From the NCBI GenBank assembly GCA_002803225.1, contig NXFV01000378.1, forward strand, positions 1 through 43,881: a stretch of DNA of 43,881 nt. The letters run 5' to 3'. Shown here one piece after another: positions 22,427-33,052 of the stretch; the first letter of the stretch is position 1; the number at the start of each line of letters is the position of its first letter. Source of the DNA: Gamarada debralockiae. Its lineage: Eukaryota; Ascomycota; Leotiomycetes; Helotiales; Hyphodiscaceae. The notes below the pieces were generated by a model, which saw only the letters and a program-made list of their open reading frames with translations, was not told the DNA's origin and searched no databases. A program made the position numbers and the translations under genes.

Positions 22427-22567
22427 TTTGTGTTTGGATATGCTATGCAGAATTTGTTAGTTTAGCGTTTGGCGTTCAGGACTGTCTTGGGGACTTCAAT
22501 TGAATGCAAAAGAATCATGAAATCATCGTCCTTCATATCCCGATTCACATCCCAAGATATGCCTAAA

Positions 22568-23386
22568 CTACCCGCCCGCCCCGGTATCCTTCTTCTTCTT
22601 CTTATCCTCCACAAGCTCAATATTATCCTCTGGAATAACCGTGTACTTCTCCAACAAAAATTCCTCAATCTCCTCACTCACATCTCCCTGAACCACAATC
22701 TCCTCTCCTCCACTCGGCACCTTCGTAACACTTGCTCCCGTCGCGAACTTCTTGCCCAAATCCTTAGCTACCTTCTTATTCTCTAATCCAAAGGCCTCGA
22801 GACCGGAGACCGCGGTCACGAATTTCCGCTTGTTGCGCTCGACGCGCTTGATTGTTATTTTGGAGGAGGCGATTGTCGCGGCTTGCTTTGCTTCTGCGGC
22901 TTCGGCTTTGAGGGCTTTTTTGTGGGCGTCTTTTTCGGCGCGTTTGCGGGCTTCGAGGGAGAGGGTTGAAGTTGCTGCTTCTAGGGCATCTGGGACGGTG
23001 ATGTTAGAGGGTGCATAATCCAGCCAGAGAAACGGATTGCTAGAATATGGGAAGAAGCGAAGGGAGGAGGACAGACCTGCAGACCATAATCGCTCGTACA
23101 TCTCTGGGTGGTTGCTCTGTAGCCAATCCTGGCATTTCTTGACTGTGCCGCCGAACTCGCAGTACTGCTTCCTCATCCCGTAAGCTGATACCCTTTGTCT
23201 CATTCCTCTCTTTTCTCGTGGAATTATATGTACCTCTGGTGGTAATGAGCAAACTGTGAGAGAGAATGTTAGTTTGTAGTGGATGAGGAGGGGCTGGCGG
23301 GGTATCTTGCCTCCGCAGTACACGATCGTTCTTGATTGGGGCTCTGCTGGCGCAGCGGGCGCTTCTGAGGCTTCGACGTCGGCCAT
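22568..23386 (-). CDS. TMA22: Translation machinery-associated protein 22 (DENR/density-regulated protein homologue)
   Basis: Four exons, 23386-23311, 23253-23234, 23164-23077 and 22989-22568, give 201 residues, the usual TMA22 length. Joined, the N-terminal zinc-binding region reads TIVYCGVCSLPPEYCEFGGT and then KKCQDWLQSNHPEMYERLW. The C-terminal SUI1 domain includes KITIKRVERNKRKFVTAVSG, LEAFGLENKKVAKDLGKKFA and EEIVVQGDVSEEIEEFLLEK. The protein pairs with Tma20/MCT-1 to recycle 40S subunits and affect re-initiation. Two odd points: intron 1 starts GCAAGA, a GC-AG intron, and exon 2 is only 20 nt. Both are needed to restore the CGVCSLPPEYCEF zinc motif. The longer open frame from 23476 starts upstream of the conserved methionine. 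Confidence 0.94.
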   Translation of the reverse strand: MADVEASEAPAAPAEPQSRTIVYCGGKIPRQPLLIHYKLTFSLTVCSLPPEVHIIPREKRGMRQRVSAYGMRKQYCEFGGTVKKCQDWLQSNHPEMYERLWSAGLSSSLRFFPYSSNPFLWLDYAPSNITVPDALEAATSTLSLEARKRAEKDAHKKALKAEAAEAKQAATIASSKITIKRVERNKRKFVTAVSGLEAFGLENKKVAKDLGKKFATGASVTKVPSGGEEIVVQGDVSEEIEEFLLEKYTVIPEDNIELVEDKKKKKDTGAGG

Positions 23387-24708
23387 TTTGGATTTGTGGG
23401 AGTGGTGATTGTTTGGGAAAGAGTGGTTGTGTTGTTGGAGGGGTAAAGGTTGGGAAGGGTCGATGGCGGGGCACAATGTGGTTTGGGCGTAATTTGGAAG
23501 TCACGCTAGCGGCCGTGTGGAGACTTCGTGACTTCTACGAATTTTGATTTTTCTGCTTCCAGTCTCAAAAGTCTTTTACTATGACCAAATTTCAATCTGA
23601 GACTTACCAGATGCTTTTCTTTGCTTTAGTCTGGATTGCTATGTTATGTGCAAGCATAAAGGTAGTTACGACTTCGTCCAATGTTTAGTGATCGATCTTG
23701 ATTTATTTGCAAACTTTACTCCCGACTTTACTGTAAGAATGATTCTGAAAATTCTTCCTCGTAATTAACGCTGACAATGGTATAGAGACGAAGTGTATGC
23801 AATGATTAGTGTTTGTACCGTGGTATTAATTGGTAATACCGGTGTATTTGTCATGTCTGCCAGAGAAGGGAAACAGGAGCTTTAAAAGGCCCAGGAAGAA
23901 AGTGGTGGCAACGAAATGAGGGAATCCAGGTCGTCGAGGTTGTGGAAAATAGAGCGACTTAGCGATCCGCTGCTATAATACGCTAAACACTGTATAGTTC
24001 ATTCTTCTGCCTACCTTAAATCTGATTCAATCTCTACCACTATATAATTAGAATATATACCCGATATTATAAGATCAGGTTACTATATCATTACTTATAA
24101 TTCTAATATATAATATTACAAGAGATAGTAGCTATATACATATCAAGGGTTAGCTTGAATACCTGTATTTCTCAAGGTATATAGCTGCACCAAGCTCTCT
24201 AAACAGTACATTGAAGTGGTATCAAGGTCAGTGGCTTGTCTTACTGCTTGTTCAATGGAGTCCAGATAGGGATGAACTCTCTCTGATTAGAAGTTGATAC
24301 ATCGATCTCCACTTCAAGGGCCGAGTTCCAATACAACCCCATCTTTGCGGCGAAATCGCGCTCAACAAACACTTCCCTTTGTGGTTCTGAGCCGAATTCA
24401 AGGGAAGTGCTCCGTGGGAATGCGGGCCTGGTCTGGATCTCTTCAAAGCACTTCGTTGGTGACAGCCATAACCCCCGAGTTTCCGAGCTGGAGATTCAAG
24501 AACACAGACCTGGGAGACAGAATTCCTCGACCCACCGTGTATGATATATACACAGCCAAGCCTGGAATTCGGTGGGCCGATCTCATGGACATGTCTTGGA
24601 CATGTTTGGAAGAGAGCTTGCTGGATTGAGAGATATTTGCATCATCAATGGTCGTAACCGGCCCAACGTTGCCAAGGACTATATGCAAATCAGTAACGAT
24701 GTAGCGAA
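23387..24708. other. Intergenic region with an AT-rich block
   Basis: No recognised gene. From about 23980 to 24170 the DNA is very AT-rich and full of TATA/ATAT runs, including loosely inverted copies of TATAATTAGAATATATA. This looks like an old RIP-mutated or low-complexity relic. Open frames at 24294-24629 (plus) and 24443-24688 (minus) overlap, and neither resembles a known family. Confidence 0.45.
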
Positions 24709-25059
24709 TTAGAGTAGAATGGAGAATTGTTTACATATTGTTGTTCGGTGATCGAAATTCTGAAGGACTCCTGTCATTCTGTACCGTGTACCCGGAATCG
24801 GCGTTCGGGCAGGGCGAGCCAGCTGGGCATTTGCTAATCTGCCATGGCTTTCATGGGAACATAACAAGTCACTGCCAGATGGGAGGTTCGCAGAAAGGAA
24901 AGGCGCGGATGGAGTAATTGGAGAGCGATAGGGCTTGCGGTGAGAAGTGTCGGGGTGCGCAGTATCATGCTGGCGATGGATAAGGTCCGAGGAATGTAGA
25001 TCATGGTCATCATCTTCGAGACCAAGATTGTTCATATAATCTCCCTTCGCCTTGACCCC
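24709..25059 (-). other. Displaced C-terminal tail of the Flc/Pkd2-family gene
   Basis: In the frame one base away from the main gene this segment encodes VKAKGDYMNNLGLEDDDHDL and then a His/Ser/Pro-rich cytosolic tail ending near 24709. GDYM.NLGLEDDD is a typical juxtamembrane sequence of fungal Flc proteins, so I read it as the genuine continuation. The last 20 or so residues have no such support. Confidence 0.65.
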
Positions 25060-26926
25060 CTCTGGCAGTAAACCCCAACGCATCAAGCTCCGTTGTCAAG
25101 ACTGTTTGAGACTTGATAAACGAGGCGCGATTATCGGCGACAGGTTGACACCGCGTCTCCGGGTTCTTCTGGATGAAGGAAAAGACCGCCGCAATAAGGA
25201 CGATGAAGAGCAGGATCAAGGCGAAGAGGGCATTGACGACGAAGAAAACAATACCTACGACGCCAATGACAAGACCGGGGCCATTGAAGACGCCGGTAAA
25301 TATTAAAAGGAAAATGGCGTTTATAAAGTTGACCGCACAGATTGAGATGTTGATAGCGTTGGTAGACTTGTCCATCCATGGACGAATGGCTGAGGCGCTG
25401 ATGAGCGAAGCTGCTTCGATTACGACGAGAGCTATAGCCTGCGTGGTGCCGCTCCCTTGACCAAGAGCAACGAACATGGCCTTTACTAAGGTATAGACAA
25501 TGGTTGGAATAATATAATAGTATGCCGATGCTCGGAATTGGATGTACAGGAAACCCCATTTGTTTAATGCCGTGGCATCAGCATACAACATATAGGCTGG
25601 GGTCTTGTGTATCTGTTCAGAGCGTCTGGCGATTTGAATGACCTTAAAGGCCGCCAGGACAAGCGCGGCTGACATTCCGAAGAAAATAATCACAGCTAAA
25701 ACGACCTCAACGGGAGAATCGACTTGCGTTAATTCCCAAAGGCATAGTATTGTCGTCTGAGGATAGCCGATCAGGAGAATTCGGAAGATGATACCCTTAA
25801 GCGTGACAAGGTAGTTATCGCGAAAATATTGGAACCGGTGGCTCTTCATCCACTTCGCTCGGATGGCTAACTCGCACAGCTCCTTAAAGAGCGTAACACC
25901 AAGCATGGTGAAGATGACGAAGATGCAGAAGAATATTATGCCTGTTAGAAACAGATTCGTCGATTCTATGTCTGCACGAAACGCAACTCTCTTCATGCCC
26001 TTGACAGTGTACTCGCCGCTTGGCACATCGCCAGTTTGGGCTCGTCGGTACAGTGAGTGTGCTTCTCCAACGAGTCCGAGACTCCGCTTGGTAACTTCCA
26101 CGGACTTGGTGCCAAGCGTTGCGAGAACCGTCGCAGGTTTGCCACCTGTCGCAGTCTGATACCAGGTTGCTAGCTTTTGCAGAAAACTGACCCTGATAAT
26201 TCCCATCGACCAGCTGAAGTCTTGGGTCCACGACTGCACAATGGGCGGGAGAGGAACGGCGCACAAGCCGATGATAGCGACGGCCTGGAAGTAGTTAAAG
26301 AGCGCCAAGGCGTACAGCGCCACATGAGAAGCCGTATTAGAATATCCGAGACCAGAGACAAGGGCCGAGGTGAGAAGGCCTATACCGGCGACAATAGCTG
26401 TAGCCCAGCCTACGCCCGTTTGATACACTGTCTGGCCATTCGAGAGTCGTGAACGGGCACATGCCAAAGTGACCATTGGGCTGTCGGTCGTGTTCATATA
26501 GACTGTTACCGTCGCATCCAGGTCGGGGATTCCATAGGCAACTCCCGGGATCTTGCCGATAATGGACGACGACAGATTGGAGTAGATGCTGTCAAAAGCA
26601 ATCTGAATCTCTTTCAGCGGACACATGCTGGGTAGGCCCATAGTGCATGGATCCACTGACTCGGTGAGGAAGGTGTAGCCATAGGCGGCTGCCCGGACTT
26701 GGAGGGTGACATTCCCCGCGATGGACGAATCTCCAACCACATTGAGGGCCAAACTGTTGTTGTCGGGAGTAAAGACGATGTTGAACAGGCTTGCCGTGAA
26801 GCTGGAGTTGCTCTGGCATTCTTCTAGCGCCGAAGACTCGATGACCCGCTCAGCCGAGACCACCAGCACCAGAAGAGAGAACACCACGAATATCTGCGCA
26901 GACTGAGATGAAGGGCAGAGACGCAT
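25010..26926 (-). CDS. Flc/Pkd2-family membrane protein (ML-like plus TRP-like domains), C terminus out of frame
   Basis: The 638-residue frame starts with a signal peptide (FVVFSLLVLVVSAERVIESS). An ML-like luminal domain follows, with Cys-containing DPCTMGLPSMCPLKEIQI and GKIPGVAYGIPDLDATVTVY. Next comes a multi-pass TRP-like domain with about nine hydrophobic helices, including ATAIVAGIGLLTSALVSGLG, FLTGIIFFCIFVIFTMLGVT and LVIGVVGIVFFVVNALFALI, and the loop SFIQKNPETRCQPVADNRAS. Yeast Flc proteins act in haem/FAD handling at the ER and in wall integrity; fission-yeast Pkd2 is a related channel. After LDALGFTARG the expected GDYMNNLGLEDDDHDLH tail sits in the next frame, running to 24709, as if one G of the five at 25056-25060 were extra. 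Expression depends on whether that base is real. Confidence 0.87.
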   Translation of the reverse strand: MRLCPSSQSAQIFVVFSLLVLVVSAERVIESSALEECQSNSSFTASLFNIVFTPDNNSLALNVVGDSSIAGNVTLQVRAAAYGYTFLTESVDPCTMGLPSMCPLKEIQIAFDSIYSNLSSSIIGKIPGVAYGIPDLDATVTVYMNTTDSPMVTLACARSRLSNGQTVYQTGVGWATAIVAGIGLLTSALVSGLGYSNTASHVALYALALFNYFQAVAIIGLCAVPLPPIVQSWTQDFSWSMGIIRVSFLQKLATWYQTATGGKPATVLATLGTKSVEVTKRSLGLVGEAHSLYRRAQTGDVPSGEYTVKGMKRVAFRADIESTNLFLTGIIFFCIFVIFTMLGVTLFKELCELAIRAKWMKSHRFQYFRDNYLVTLKGIIFRILLIGYPQTTILCLWELTQVDSPVEVVLAVIIFFGMSAALVLAAFKVIQIARRSEQIHKTPAYMLYADATALNKWGFLYIQFRASAYYYIIPTIVYTLVKAMFVALGQGSGTTQAIALVVIEAASLISASAIRPWMDKSTNAINISICAVNFINAIFLLIFTGVFNGPGLVIGVVGIVFFVVNALFALILLFIVLIAAVFSFIQKNPETRCQPVADNRASFIKSQTVLTTELDALGFTARGGQGEGRLYEQSWSRR

Positions 26927-27761
26927 GATGATTATGGCGCATTGATAGCGACGTGTCCAGTTGTAGACAACGGTGAAGTGCGTATTCTGGTCCCTTCGCT
27001 GGCGCTGCGAACGTTCTTATGAATGCGGTGCGGATTCGGGCCTTCTTCCTACCTACCTATACGAGTAGTCTGTAGTCTGTATTCCCGAATCTATGCCCGT
27101 AGATATTGTCAAAATATTACATATGATTCAAAATCACAAGGGAATAAAATGAAAGCAGAGGAGCGCGTAGTGTGTTATGTTCAGTTCATCGAGTGTACTC
27201 TCTACTGGGAAGGTCTCCCCACTCATAACTCGTAAAGGTGTTTTCTTGCACAGCCTCCCCCTGAGGCCTCGCATTCCTATGATGCTAACTGGAAAGTTTC
27301 TAGTTCGTAGTGTAATTTTTTCCCCTTCTGGCACAGCCTCCGTCGCTTAAGGCTACCACCTCGTATCCGTACTAATAGTCTAACATTGCTCACGTAAATA
27401 CCAGGGTTAGACCTTAATTCCGCTGTCATTATGTCACCTGCGTCACTGTATCTTCAAATAATACATGGAGGGCCGTATGAGTACGAGAGCAAATACTTAT
27501 TAATGGCACGGCATAACTCCTGCTCCTAGCGGTTTACAAGGTACCGTACGGCACGTATCTTGCAGCTGCCATTGACAATCAATACGCGAACTCTTGACTC
27601 TGTCCCTCCGTCCGCAACAAAAACTGTGCCATGCTTCCAAGATAACTCGTTCAAGTACCTTCATCGTCCTCTTTCATGCCTTTCTGACAAATCCCGTTAT
27701 ACCTCTTTCTGTTTCTGATACCACTCACTCATCTGGCAGGCGGCCGGACGATGAACAAGTC
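26927..27761. promoter_or_regulatory. Divergent upstream region of the Flc-like and GH76 genes
   Basis: 835 bp lie between start codons at 26926 (minus) and 27762 (plus). I see no gene or clear TATA box. Both genes act at the cell surface or wall, so joint control is possible, but no shared site is visible by eye. Confidence 0.45.
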
Positions 27762-29425
27762 ATGATGTGGCGCCCTTTACGTTCAATATCTTCGCTGGTG
27801 CTGGTGCTGGTGCTATCCGTATGTAGCAATGTCGCGGCCGGGCTTGAGCTTGATTTAAGTTCAACAGGTGCTTGTTAACCACTCCAACCTCTGTGTCTCA
27901 GAAGCTCTTCGGCAGCTAACCGGCGAGGCAGATTCGATTAAGTCAGTGGCAAGCACCATTGCCTATGACATGATGAGCTATTACAAAGGCAATCTCTCAG
28001 GCCAAATTCCAGGAGAATTGCCAGGCCCTCCTCCCACTCCGGCTATAACGAACGAAGGATACTTCTGGTGGGAGACAGGTGCAATGTTTGGAAGTCTCAT
28101 CGACTACTGGTATTACACCGGCGACTCGACATATAACGCGGTAGTGTCACAAGGAATGCTGTTCCAGACAGGCGCAAATGACGACTACCTGCCCCAGAAT
28201 CAAACGAACGGCATGGGCAACGATGATCAAGGTATTCCACATCTCTAATTTTACTTGAAATATCATTCTATCTTCTGTGAGCGACGACAACCAACAATCA
28301 CTGATTCATAAAAGCTTTCTGGGGCATGGCGGCCATGACTGCGGCCGAATTGAACTTCCCAAACCCTGCTCCAGAACAGCCACAGTGGCTCGCACTTGCT
28401 CAGGCAGTCTACAACACTCAGCTACCTCGCTTCGATAATTTATGCGGGGGAGGTCTGCATTGGCAAGCTTACCCCTTTCTAAACGGCTACAGCTACAAAA
28501 ACTCCATCGCCAATGGATGCTTCTTCAATATCGCCTCTCGACTCGCAGCGTATACCGGTAACGCTTCATATGCCGCTAAGGCGGAATCAACTTGGGATTG
28601 GGTGGCAGCAGTTGGCCTTATCGACGAAAATTATATGGTCTATGATGGCGCCGATAGTAATAACAACTGCTCCATAATCAACCGGGAGCAGTTCTCGTAC
28701 AATGCCGGCGTCTTTCTTCTTGGTGCCGCAACCATGTACAATTATGTGAGTTAACATTTCAAGGTCCGGGATGTGCACACAACTTCCTCCACTCTATTGA
28801 ACCGTCAAGGCTAATAAATTGCTAGACTAACGGCAGTACCATCTGGCATGACCGAGTCGAAGGCCTGCTCAATGCAACGATCAACGTTTTCTTCCCAGAC
28901 GGTATCGGCTACGAAGTCACCTGCGAGGCGACTCTAATCCACTGCACCATTGACATGCTCAGCTACAAAGCTTATCTCGTCCGCTGGATGGCTGCAGCCA
29001 CCAAAGTCGCCCCCTTCATCTACGATGCTGTTATCGCTGTTCTCCGGAGCTCTGCCGCGGCTGCGGCGCTCCAGTGCTCCGGCTCTCCCGCGGACCACCC
29101 CAACGGCCGGATGTGCGGGCTGAGCTGGTCCAAAGGCGCGCAGTGGGATGGCACGTCAGGTGTGGGTCAGCAGATGGCTGCCCTGGAGGTCATCCAGAGC
29201 AATCTAATCCAGCAGGCTAAGGCGCCTCTGACTAACTCAACCGGCGGTACGAGTCAGGGCAACCCCAGCGCTGGCATCAATGACCCCTCGGCGCAGAACC
29301 CGACGGCCACCAAGCCTGCTACCAAAGGTGACCGGATTGGCGCGGGGCTCTTGACGGCGGTGGTGCTTTGTGGGGTAGTGGGCGGACTGGCTTGGCTGAG
29401 CATGGCTGATGGAGATGTACGATAA
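27762..29425 (+). CDS. GH76 mannan endo-1,6-alpha-mannosidase, Dfg5/Dcw1-like, GPI-type
   Basis: Four exons, 27762-27867, 27932-28231, 28315-28745 and 28826-29425, give 478 residues. For intron 1 I used the acceptor at 27931 (64 nt, branch GCTAAC), not the nearer one at 27901. It yields [20 protein letters not shown], as in the family, and avoids a 34-nt intron. The signal peptide is [20 protein letters not shown]. Family hallmarks are [92 protein letters not shown] and [20 protein letters not shown]. The C terminus has a Ser/Thr/Pro linker and a hydrophobic tail ([20 protein letters not shown]), fitting a GPI signal. These enzymes are thought to cross-link GPI-mannoproteins to wall glucan. 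The gene appears intact; translation may start at 27762 or 27765. Confidence 0.94.
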
Positions 29426-32400
29426 ATCTATGTTGGGTTGGCTTGTTAAATGGAAGGCTGCAGAGGAAATTTGCGACTATAAGGCAGCTTAGATCAGCTA
29501 CATCCTAGTAAGAACCTCTGACTCATTTCTAAAGTAAAGTTCTAAAGGATGTTTAACTTAGAAGACGCCACTTAAATTCGGACGCAAGTTCCATGATCGT
29601 CCCGGTAGCTTTTGTTAACGGTCCTGCCATACCACTACAGCCGCTGCCTTTTGCTATATGATCCTCATGACTGTTACTTGACGGGATTATTCTTCTGTAT
29701 CCCTTTGGTCGATATATATAACGTCAATCCATAAAAGACTGGTTCTATTGGAAGCTCACAGCTGTTTTAAGAAACAAGAATAAGTTGGTGACTTTCAATA
29801 CTGTCCTCTCTTAGAATACACGGCTCCGGACGGGCTTCTCCCATTCATAGGAAACAGATGAGCATGTTGGCATATTGGGTAGGATTCGGTGATGTAAGAT
29901 TATTGGAATAGGGTCTCTGCGTGCCGTGATCTTAAATAATCAATTACTATTAATCCCGGACTTGTTCTCGGAAAGCTTATCTCTTAGAGCTGCTTTTATC
30001 TGCTCGATTAGATTTGATCCCCTCCAACGCCCATTTGCCGGCTCGGTGCTTATGATGAACAGAGTTTTGTATACGCGAATGTAAATATCTAGTGTAGGAT
30101 CTTGCTAGAGTGATAAAGGAGAGATGGAGAGATAGGAGAGAAGATAGAAGAAAAGGTGAGCGAAAAGATAAGAGAGGAAAAGACATAGGGGCAACAGAGA
30201 GACGGATAGTTATAGAATACGTAGCATTAGGCAAAACGTACAGGGGGACGGAAACAACTCCTTGGAGCAAAACGCGGCAACGTCCTATATATAAGCATTT
30301 TGCAGGTAGGCAAGCAGACGGCGACAACCGTCTGGGATGAGTTCTAGCTAGCAGAGGCTGTAAATAGACAGTGGTAACAGGTGTTTGGGACTCGGGGCGG
30401 GGAACTTTAACGCGTCAGTAAAGACGGCTTCCAAGAACATCATTTTTGAGCCCATCGCTTAAATCTACCACTTGTACTAATCATACGGATGTTTAATAGT
30501 GGAATCGACATGCGACGGATCTAGGAAGCATTACCAGCCTCCCGTCTATAATTCATCCCCCCGAGGAACGAGACGAGAGCGAAAGCACGCATTTGGCAGC
30601 TCTCAGATCGACCCTTTGAGTTGCACGCATTGGGATGTAAGGACTCTCTACAGCTTCTTTGCGGCGATAGCCCCTTTGGTGTTTGGTGAGAGTCGAACCT
30701 CGGTATAAATCACCAGATCCAGGGATGTGGAGTTTGCCAACGTAGCAGGTTAGGCGTCAATAAATACGCTTGCTTCCAGTCCATCAAACAACATTTTCGG
30801 TGGCCGATCGCGTGTATTCAAGCTGCTTCCTCTGCCTATGATGACTCCCAAATATTCTAGCTTCTTGTTTTAGTCATATTGCCTTCAAGTATGACTGACG
30901 ACCAGGGAGATATTAAAGGGCACGAAGACCAGAGTGGGTATCCCGATAATGGGGGACACTCAAACGGAATCCATCGATCATATTGTAGATCTGAAGTCTG
31001 AGGACTGGCTTAATATACTGAAGTCTACCGGTATCTTTCGAGCTTGGTTGGGACACCTCTTGCGCACCAATCAAACTTCAGACTTGAAAGAGACCTCTGA
31101 TACAGGTAGTTCGATATCGGAATCTCGACATGAGCACTTTCCATTTCCGTCCTTGGACCTGAGCAGTTGCTGCTATAACCTGAGCTGTGGGTGAGCCTGG
31201 ATGAGCTTGGCTGAGCAGTGGGTGAGCCGAAGGCGACGGTTTGGGTTCCTCGGCTAACTGCCGCCAGCTAAAATTCAGTCAAGGGTCCTTTTGGGGCCAA
31301 TTCTGGACCCCCGTCAGGTAGAGCCGCGCCCCCCAACTTTACCAAACGTCAACCTCATCGTATACGAACGCATCGCGTCAATCTGTTAACCACCCATTTA
31401 ATCCCTCTCTGCCACAAGAAGTTGTACTCAAATACGCACGATACTGCTCTATAATAACCATCGACAGTTAATTCTGTATGATTTCGAAAGTCCGAACGAA
31501 CATAGCACAAATCTTAGGAGGTATCAACGTCTGGTGCCCCCTACGAACACGTTACTATTCCTATGAGACAATATGCAATCCTCTCACCAGCAGAGTTGTG
31601 CCAGGGAATGGGAATACAACATCCGGTGTCCCTCCTAGGTAAGGTACCATTCATGCAAAACCAGGCAAGATATCAAGGGTTTACAACTGGGGTGAAATGA
31701 CATCGGGGGAAGATCCATACCAAGGTTCCGTCTGCGCGAGGAGCGGAGAATTTCATTCAAAAAGGGCAAGGCAAGGCAAGTGGAGTCATCTCACGGCTGG
31801 GTTACATTGATAGAAGGTTGCTGGTGCGCCCGCTATCTGTTATGGGATTCATGCAGCTGCGAAACTGGGTCAAGGGAGTGGTCATGGTTGGATTCAGCAG
31901 GAGAGGTCATGCAAGCAATACGAGGCAGATTCATCCCGGCAGCAGGCTGCACTGATGGAGAGCCTTGGAAATGGCGTGGTTCCTAAGCATTTGAAATTCA
32001 TGCGTGGAACGAAGTTACGCCGCGAAAGGATGACACGACTTTCGTGTCCCCTGTATAGTTGGGAAATTCATGCAGAACAGGGCTGATACCATGCCTGACG
32101 TCTTTCATTCGGTAGCGGAGTTGCGGCGAGAGAGGGTTTTGCGTCAAGGTTTGCTCCTAAATATCGGGGAAATCCAAAACATGGCAAGGCAGAATCACGT
32201 CGGCGGCAAAGTTGCATTGATGAGAGGGGCTTAGGTACACGACAATTGGCAGGATTCCTGATTGTCATGAAGCTTATGCACAGGAGATGATGTCGCGGAG
32301 GAGGGGCTATTGTGGTGCTCGGCTTGTCCTGTCTCTCGGCATAAGTTGAGTCAGAACACGAGTGAAAATGCCGCCAATGCCTGCACTCTCAAGAAAGTTT

Positions 32401-33052
32401 ATAAGAACTTCTAGTTGTGAGGGTCTTATTGCTCCAACAAGGATGCTACCGTCATCGCCCTTTAAATACTGCTTTACAAGTCGTAATCCGGCTTAGTTCC
32501 TTCCGCGTCATTCTTAACTCTGCCTAAACTAACAAGATTTATCTTTGATATCTCAATTTCGCACATTAGTAAACATTCATCCCGCTTCCTCACATAGGCC
32601 ATTTTCTGCCGCGGGAGGGTCTTAAGGCTTAAAGAAAGTCTCCGGGAACGCCCCGAATCTCGTGTCTAGCTCAGTATATGGTTTAGTGTAGCGCCTTGCC
32701 GTTGTCCCCTCCGTCATGATACAAGTACGAGGTATGTCATTAAAACGGGACGGCAACATTATTAGCCCGACAAGGTCGGTCTCTAAGTGTTGCTAAGTGG
32801 CGTCCCAGTCGTAGAAATTTAAGGCTCGCACTTACGACCCTTAGAGGTTTAGGCTGGTTGCTAGAAGTTGGGCCGCTATTCTGATTATAGTTAGGCTGAT
32901 TCCGCCGGCCACCAGCATATCTCGGCTGCTTGTTCCACAACCTCAACATCCACACAACACATTCCCGCCATCCCGTTCAGCGGCCTTTCCAGCGGCACGG
33001 AATTCCTGAGACTCGACCACTAGAGTCACAACCACAAGAACCCCCACCAGTA
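29426..33052. other. 3.6 kb without a recognisable gene
   Basis: The region holds only short, unconnected open frames. A purine-rich GA tract (about 30112-30190) lies in it. Around 31200-31235 GTGAGC/TGAGC motifs recur. Segments near 31765-31812 and 32180-32223 share a loose pattern (GCAAGGCAAG or GCAAGGCAGA, then GTTACATTGAT or GTTGCATTGAT), which may be diverged copies of one repeat. No transposase, reverse transcriptase or RNA gene could be read. Confidence 0.4.

Noticed and set aside
24000..24130. AT-rich block as a centromere or replication-origin signal
   Set aside because: Only about 150 bp of AT-rich sequence with no defined motif; a RIP or low-complexity relic is simpler.
27868..27901. 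A 34-nt intron as the first intron of the GH76 gene
   Set aside because: Too short for a fungal intron; the acceptor at 27931 gives 64 nt and the family sequence DSIKSVAST.
30681..30720. GAGTCGAACCTCGG, resembling a tRNA T-arm on the minus strand
   Set aside because: No 5-bp T-stem, acceptor stem or D-arm could be formed around it.
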